Positions 4,636 through 6,815 of a stretch of DNA of 6,815 nt are shown one piece after another. This DNA comes from Clostridia bacterium. GTDB lineage: Bacteria > Bacillota > Clostridia > Christensenellales > Borkfalkiaceae. The notes beneath the pieces were generated by a model. The model worked only from the letters and a program-made list of their open reading frames with translations. It did no database searches and was not told the DNA's origin. A program made the translations under genes and the position numbers. How positions within the stretch are numbered: position 1 is the first letter of the stretch; each line of letters starts with the position of its first letter. The stretch spans positions 1 to 6,815 of the forward strand of contig JAJPXK010000167.1 of NCBI GenBank assembly GCA_021205485.1, written 5' to 3'.

Positions 4636-5404
4636 AACCGAAGGCAATATCCAATATCATCATTATGCAAAAGCCTAAAACAACGCCTACGGTAGCTTTC
4701 ACTTTGCCGTTTTCAAAGCTTTCGGGGATAAGTTCCGAGCAAACCACGGCGAGCATCGCCCCCGCAGAAAAAGACAGGGCGAACGGCATGATATTGCTTA
4801 CAAAAGTTACCGCGACAGCGCCTATAACGCCCGCTATAATTTCCACGGCGCCCGAAAGCTGGCCTATAGTAAAACTTTTAAACCTGCTCATTCCGCTAGC
4901 CCTTAACGGAAAAGCCACACAGATGCCTTCGGGAAAGTTCTGTATGCCTATTCCTACGGCGAGCATTATAGCGGCAACGCACTCCGACCCTCCGCCTATT
5001 GCGGCGGCCCCTAAGGCAACGCCTACCGCGAGCCCTTCGGGAACATTGTGAGCCGTCACGGCAATGCACATAACGGCGCATTTTTTCTTTTTGCCGTCAG
5101 AAAATTTGCCGAACTTGCCTATTATTATATCGGTCAGAATAATCATTAACCCGCCTGAGGCAAATCCCGCAGTAAGAATAACAAAGGAAAATTTCTGTTC
5201 ATATTCCAGAGCTGGAAGCAAAAGAGAGAAAAATGTTGAAGCGAGCATTATTCCCGCGGCGCTGCTCATCATAAAGCAAAAAGCGTTTTTTGTGACGTTT
5301 TTGCATACAAAAACAAGCGAGGCGCCTAAAGCGGTAAGCAGCCATGTAAATCCCGTCGCAATCAGGGCCTGCTGCCATCCGCTTAAATCATAAAACCATT
5401 GCAA
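4634..5404 (-). CDS. ZIP-family divalent metal transporter
   Basis: A 256-residue membrane protein of the ZIP (zinc/iron permease) family, most like the bacterial GufA/ZupT group, which import Zn, Fe or other divalent cations. About eight spans are predicted. Metal-site motifs are HNVPEG (119-124), QNFPEG (155-160) and GQLSGAVEIIAG (181-192, with Glu188); SELIPE lies at 223-228. The cytoplasmic loop before span 4 is lysine-rich (GKKKK) and lacks the usual histidines. The start is a TTG at 5404, chosen because GGGAG lies 9 nt upstream and no suitable in-frame ATG occurs before the first span. It is insulated from the aminopeptidase gene by a terminator and followed 27 bp later by the SDR gene. 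Metal specificity cannot be read from the sequence. Confidence 0.92.
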   Translation of the reverse strand: MQWFYDLSGWQQALIATGFTWLLTALGASLVFVCKNVTKNAFCFMMSSAAGIMLASTFFSLLLPALEYEQKFSFVILTAGFASGGLMIILTDIIIGKFGKFSDGKKKKCAVMCIAVTAHNVPEGLAVGVALGAAAIGGGSECVAAIMLAVGIGIQNFPEGICVAFPLRASGMSRFKSFTIGQLSGAVEIIAGVIGAVAVTFVSNIMPFALSFSAGAMLAVVCSELIPESFENGKVKATVGVVLGFCIMMILDIAFG

Positions 5405-5423
5405 TATGTATTTCTCCCGTAAA

Positions 5424-5448
5424 ATAGAACTTTTCTATCCTATTCTAT
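5424..5448. repeat. Three ATAGAA hexamers in the ZIP-gene leader
   Basis: Plus-strand ATAGAA (5424-5429) is followed by TTCTAT at 5433-5438 and again at 5443-5448. The first two form a perfect 6-bp inverted repeat with a 3-bp centre; the last two are direct repeats exactly 10 bp apart, one helical turn. They lie 20-45 bp before the TTG start, where a promoter must be because a terminator precedes. No convincing SigA promoter is visible; a minus-strand CATAGAAT (5449-5442) is 7 of 8 to a SigE -10 but has a poor -35. Confidence 0.4.
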
Positions 5449-5460
5449 GAATACAGGCGA

Positions 5461-5496
5461 TAAAAAAGTGTCCGACGCTTTACTCGCGTCGGACAC
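5461..5496 (-). terminator. Intrinsic terminator of the aminopeptidase gene
   Basis: A perfect 11-bp GC-rich stem, GTGTCCGACGC (5468-5478) with GCGTCGGACAC (5486-5496), has a 7-nt loop. On the minus strand it is followed directly by TTTTTT (5467-5462). It begins about 22 nt after the aminopeptidase stop codon. On the plus strand the downstream bases are not T-rich, so it works in one direction only and separates this gene from the ZIP-SDR-spoVA cluster. Confidence 0.95.
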
Positions 5497-5518
5497 CGTA
5501 ATATATTTATTTAATTAA

Positions 5519-6745
5519 TTAAAACGCCCAATTGCCGTCTTTGAATATCTGTACGCGCTTTCCGTCTTTGGTAACGCCTACAACTGATAAATCCTTGCTG
5601 CCTATCATAAAATCCACGTGGATCATAGAATCGTTTATGCCTATCTCCTTACACTGGTCAAAGGTAAGTTCCTCGTAATTGTCAAGGCAGTTGTTGAAGC
5701 CCCGCCCTAAAGCCACATGGCAGCTCGCGTTTTCGTCAAAAAGAGTATTGTAGAACAAAATGCCCGTGTTGTTTATAGGCGAATCATAGGCGATGAGTGC
5801 GCATTCGCCTAAATACGAAGCTCCATCATCCATATTTACCATCTTTTCAAGCAAGTCGCCGTTCTTTTCGGCATAAGTTTTTACAACCTTGCCGTCTTTA
5901 AATTCAATCCGGAAATTTTCTATAAGTTTGCCCTGGTAAGAAAGAGGTTTTGTTGCCACTACTTTGCCGTCCGCCCTGCCCCTCATAGGCGAGGTGAACA
6001 CCTCTTCGGTAGGTATGTTAGGATTGAAATAGATATTTTTGTCTAAGGTAGTTTCGCCGCCGCCGCAGAAAAGACCTCTGTCGATAAGTCCTACGGTAAA
6101 ATCCGTGCCGTTCGAGCTTTTATATTCAAGCCTGTCAAACTTGTAGGAATTTAAGAATTTGCAGCGTTTGTCAAGCGTAGCGTTGTGTTCTTTCCACGTA
6201 GCTACGGGGTCGTCTGTTACGTGAGATGTGTATAAGATTGCGTCCCAGAGTTTTTCCAGGGCATCCTCTTCGCTTAAATCGGGGAAAACTTTTTTAGCCC
6301 ATTCTTTGCCCGGCACGGCGGCTATGCACCACTGCTCTTTATTTTCAACGGCGTCAAGGTAGGGCTTTAAAAAAGGATACCTTGCGGCGGAAGCCTTTGC
6401 AATCTTTTCACTGTCAGTACCCTTTAAACCGTCGGGGTCGTCAGAATCGAGCCACAGGCGGCAAGGCAAAGCTTCGGCGCGGTGCTTGAGTTTAGCTTCG
6501 TCAACTAAAGTAAAATCAGAAAGAGTTTCTTCTGACCTGTAGATATAATTGAGCTTTGTTATAGGCTGGTAGCTCCATTCAACGGTGACTTTTTTCGCGC
6601 CTGCCTGATAGCATTTCTCCACGCACATAGCGACAAAATCGGGGTAATTGAGTTCGCATACAATGGTTACTTCCTGCCCTTTTTGAACATTGAGCCCGCT
6701 TTTTACAATAAGCTCTGCATATTTTTCCAATCTTTTATTATCCAT
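5519..6745 (-). CDS. Aminopeptidase, M29 family (AmpS/AmpT/PepS type)
   Basis: A 408-residue cytoplasmic metallo-aminopeptidase of peptidase family M29, which removes N-terminal residues from peptides using a two-metal centre; the length fits the family (about 400-415). Expected ligand positions are present: the Glu pair 247-248 in NIPTEEVFTSP, Glu314 in LGECAL, His343 in ASCHVALG, and His376 and Asp378 in MIHVDFMIG. The family's catalytic Tyr, seven residues after the His343-equivalent, falls on Phe350 (ALGRGF) in a simple alignment. The N-terminal half carries the substrate-access domain typical of M29. The ATG at 6745 has an AGAGG ribosome site with 8 nt spacing and a strong SigA promoter; an intrinsic terminator follows the stop, so it is monocistronic. 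The role is probably housekeeping peptide turnover. Confidence 0.95.
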   Translation of the reverse strand: MDNKRLEKYAELIVKSGLNVQKGQEVTIVCELNYPDFVAMCVEKCYQAGAKKVTVEWSYQPITKLNYIYRSEETLSDFTLVDEAKLKHRAEALPCRLWLDSDDPDGLKGTDSEKIAKASAARYPFLKPYLDAVENKEQWCIAAVPGKEWAKKVFPDLSEEDALEKLWDAILYTSHVTDDPVATWKEHNATLDKRCKFLNSYKFDRLEYKSSNGTDFTVGLIDRGLFCGGGETTLDKNIYFNPNIPTEEVFTSPMRGRADGKVVATKPLSYQGKLIENFRIEFKDGKVVKTYAEKNGDLLEKMVNMDDGASYLGECALIAYDSPINNTGILFYNTLFDENASCHVALGRGFNNCLDNYEELTFDQCKEIGINDSMIHVDFMIGSKDLSVVGVTKDGKRVQIFKDGNWAF

Positions 6746-6775
6746 AAAATAAACCTCTTATAACTTTTTTATTAG

Positions 6776-6804
6776 ATTGTAGCAAAGTTAGCAAAAATAG
6801 TCAA
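6776..6804 (-). promoter_or_regulatory. Strong SigA promoter for the M29 aminopeptidase
   Basis: On the minus strand TTGACT (6804-6799; 5 of 6) and TACAAT (6781-6776; 5 of 6) are exactly 17 bp apart. Transcription should start near 6769, giving a leader of about 24 nt with an AGAGG site before the ATG at 6745. There is no palindrome over the core elements, suggesting constitutive vegetative expression. Confidence 0.88.
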
Positions 6805-6815
6805 CCGTTTCATTT

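Noticed and set aside
4665..5051. 128-codon plus-strand ORF inside the ZIP gene, and a 109-codon one at 5064-5393
   Set aside because: Both are antisense to the ZIP coding frame, which has clear family motifs; they are Ala/Pro/Ile-rich shadows of membrane-protein codons.

Overview
The window looks like chromosomal DNA from an endospore-forming member of the Clostridia (Firmicutes). Four protein genes are recognisable sporulation genes (yunB, spoVAE, spoVAD, spoVAC). The spoVA locus has only the AC-AD-AE core, as is common in Clostridia; the longer Bacillus set (AA, AB, AF) is absent. Intergenic DNA is AT-rich, Shine-Dalgarno sites are purine-rich and the clearest promoters are canonical SigA types. 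There is no sign of phage, insertion sequences, CRISPR or rRNA.

Layout. At the left edge a SigA-type promoter drives a plus-strand tRNA-Ser(CGA). A bidirectional terminator follows, serving the convergent minus-strand genes. All protein genes are on the minus strand, so in transcription order they run from right to left. First is an M29-family metallo-aminopeptidase with a strong SigA promoter and its own intrinsic terminator. Next is a tightly packed cluster: ZIP-family metal transporter, SDR oxidoreductase, a possible 36-residue small ORF, spoVAC, spoVAD and spoVAE. After a 190-bp AT-rich gap come a Pr6Pr-type membrane protein, whose SigA promoter is embedded in palindromes, and yunB.

How the genes fit together. 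SpoVAC, SpoVAD and SpoVAE belong to the spore inner-membrane machinery that moves Ca-dipicolinate into the forespore and out at germination; YunB is a mother-cell sporulation protein. The spacing (27 bp, ATGA overlap, 1 bp, ATGA overlap) suggests that ZIP and SDR are at least partly cotranscribed with spoVA. This is inferred from arrangement only.

Most interesting observations: (1) yunB has no Shine-Dalgarno, but a SigE-like promoter with a perfect CATACATT -10 lies exactly 5 nt before its ATG, predicting a leaderless mRNA. The same DNA forms a 16-bp hairpin that would bury the ATG in read-through RNA from the gene upstream. (2) The SDR start, also without a Shine-Dalgarno, has a SigG-like promoter placed in nearly the same way. 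(3) The Pr6Pr-gene promoter has a perfect 16-bp palindrome over its -10 and a second inverted repeat over its -35. (4) A metal transporter and an SDR are joined to the spoVA operon. (5) A 36-codon ORF bridges SDR and spoVAC. I found no wholly new multi-gene system; the novelty is in regulation and gene linkage.
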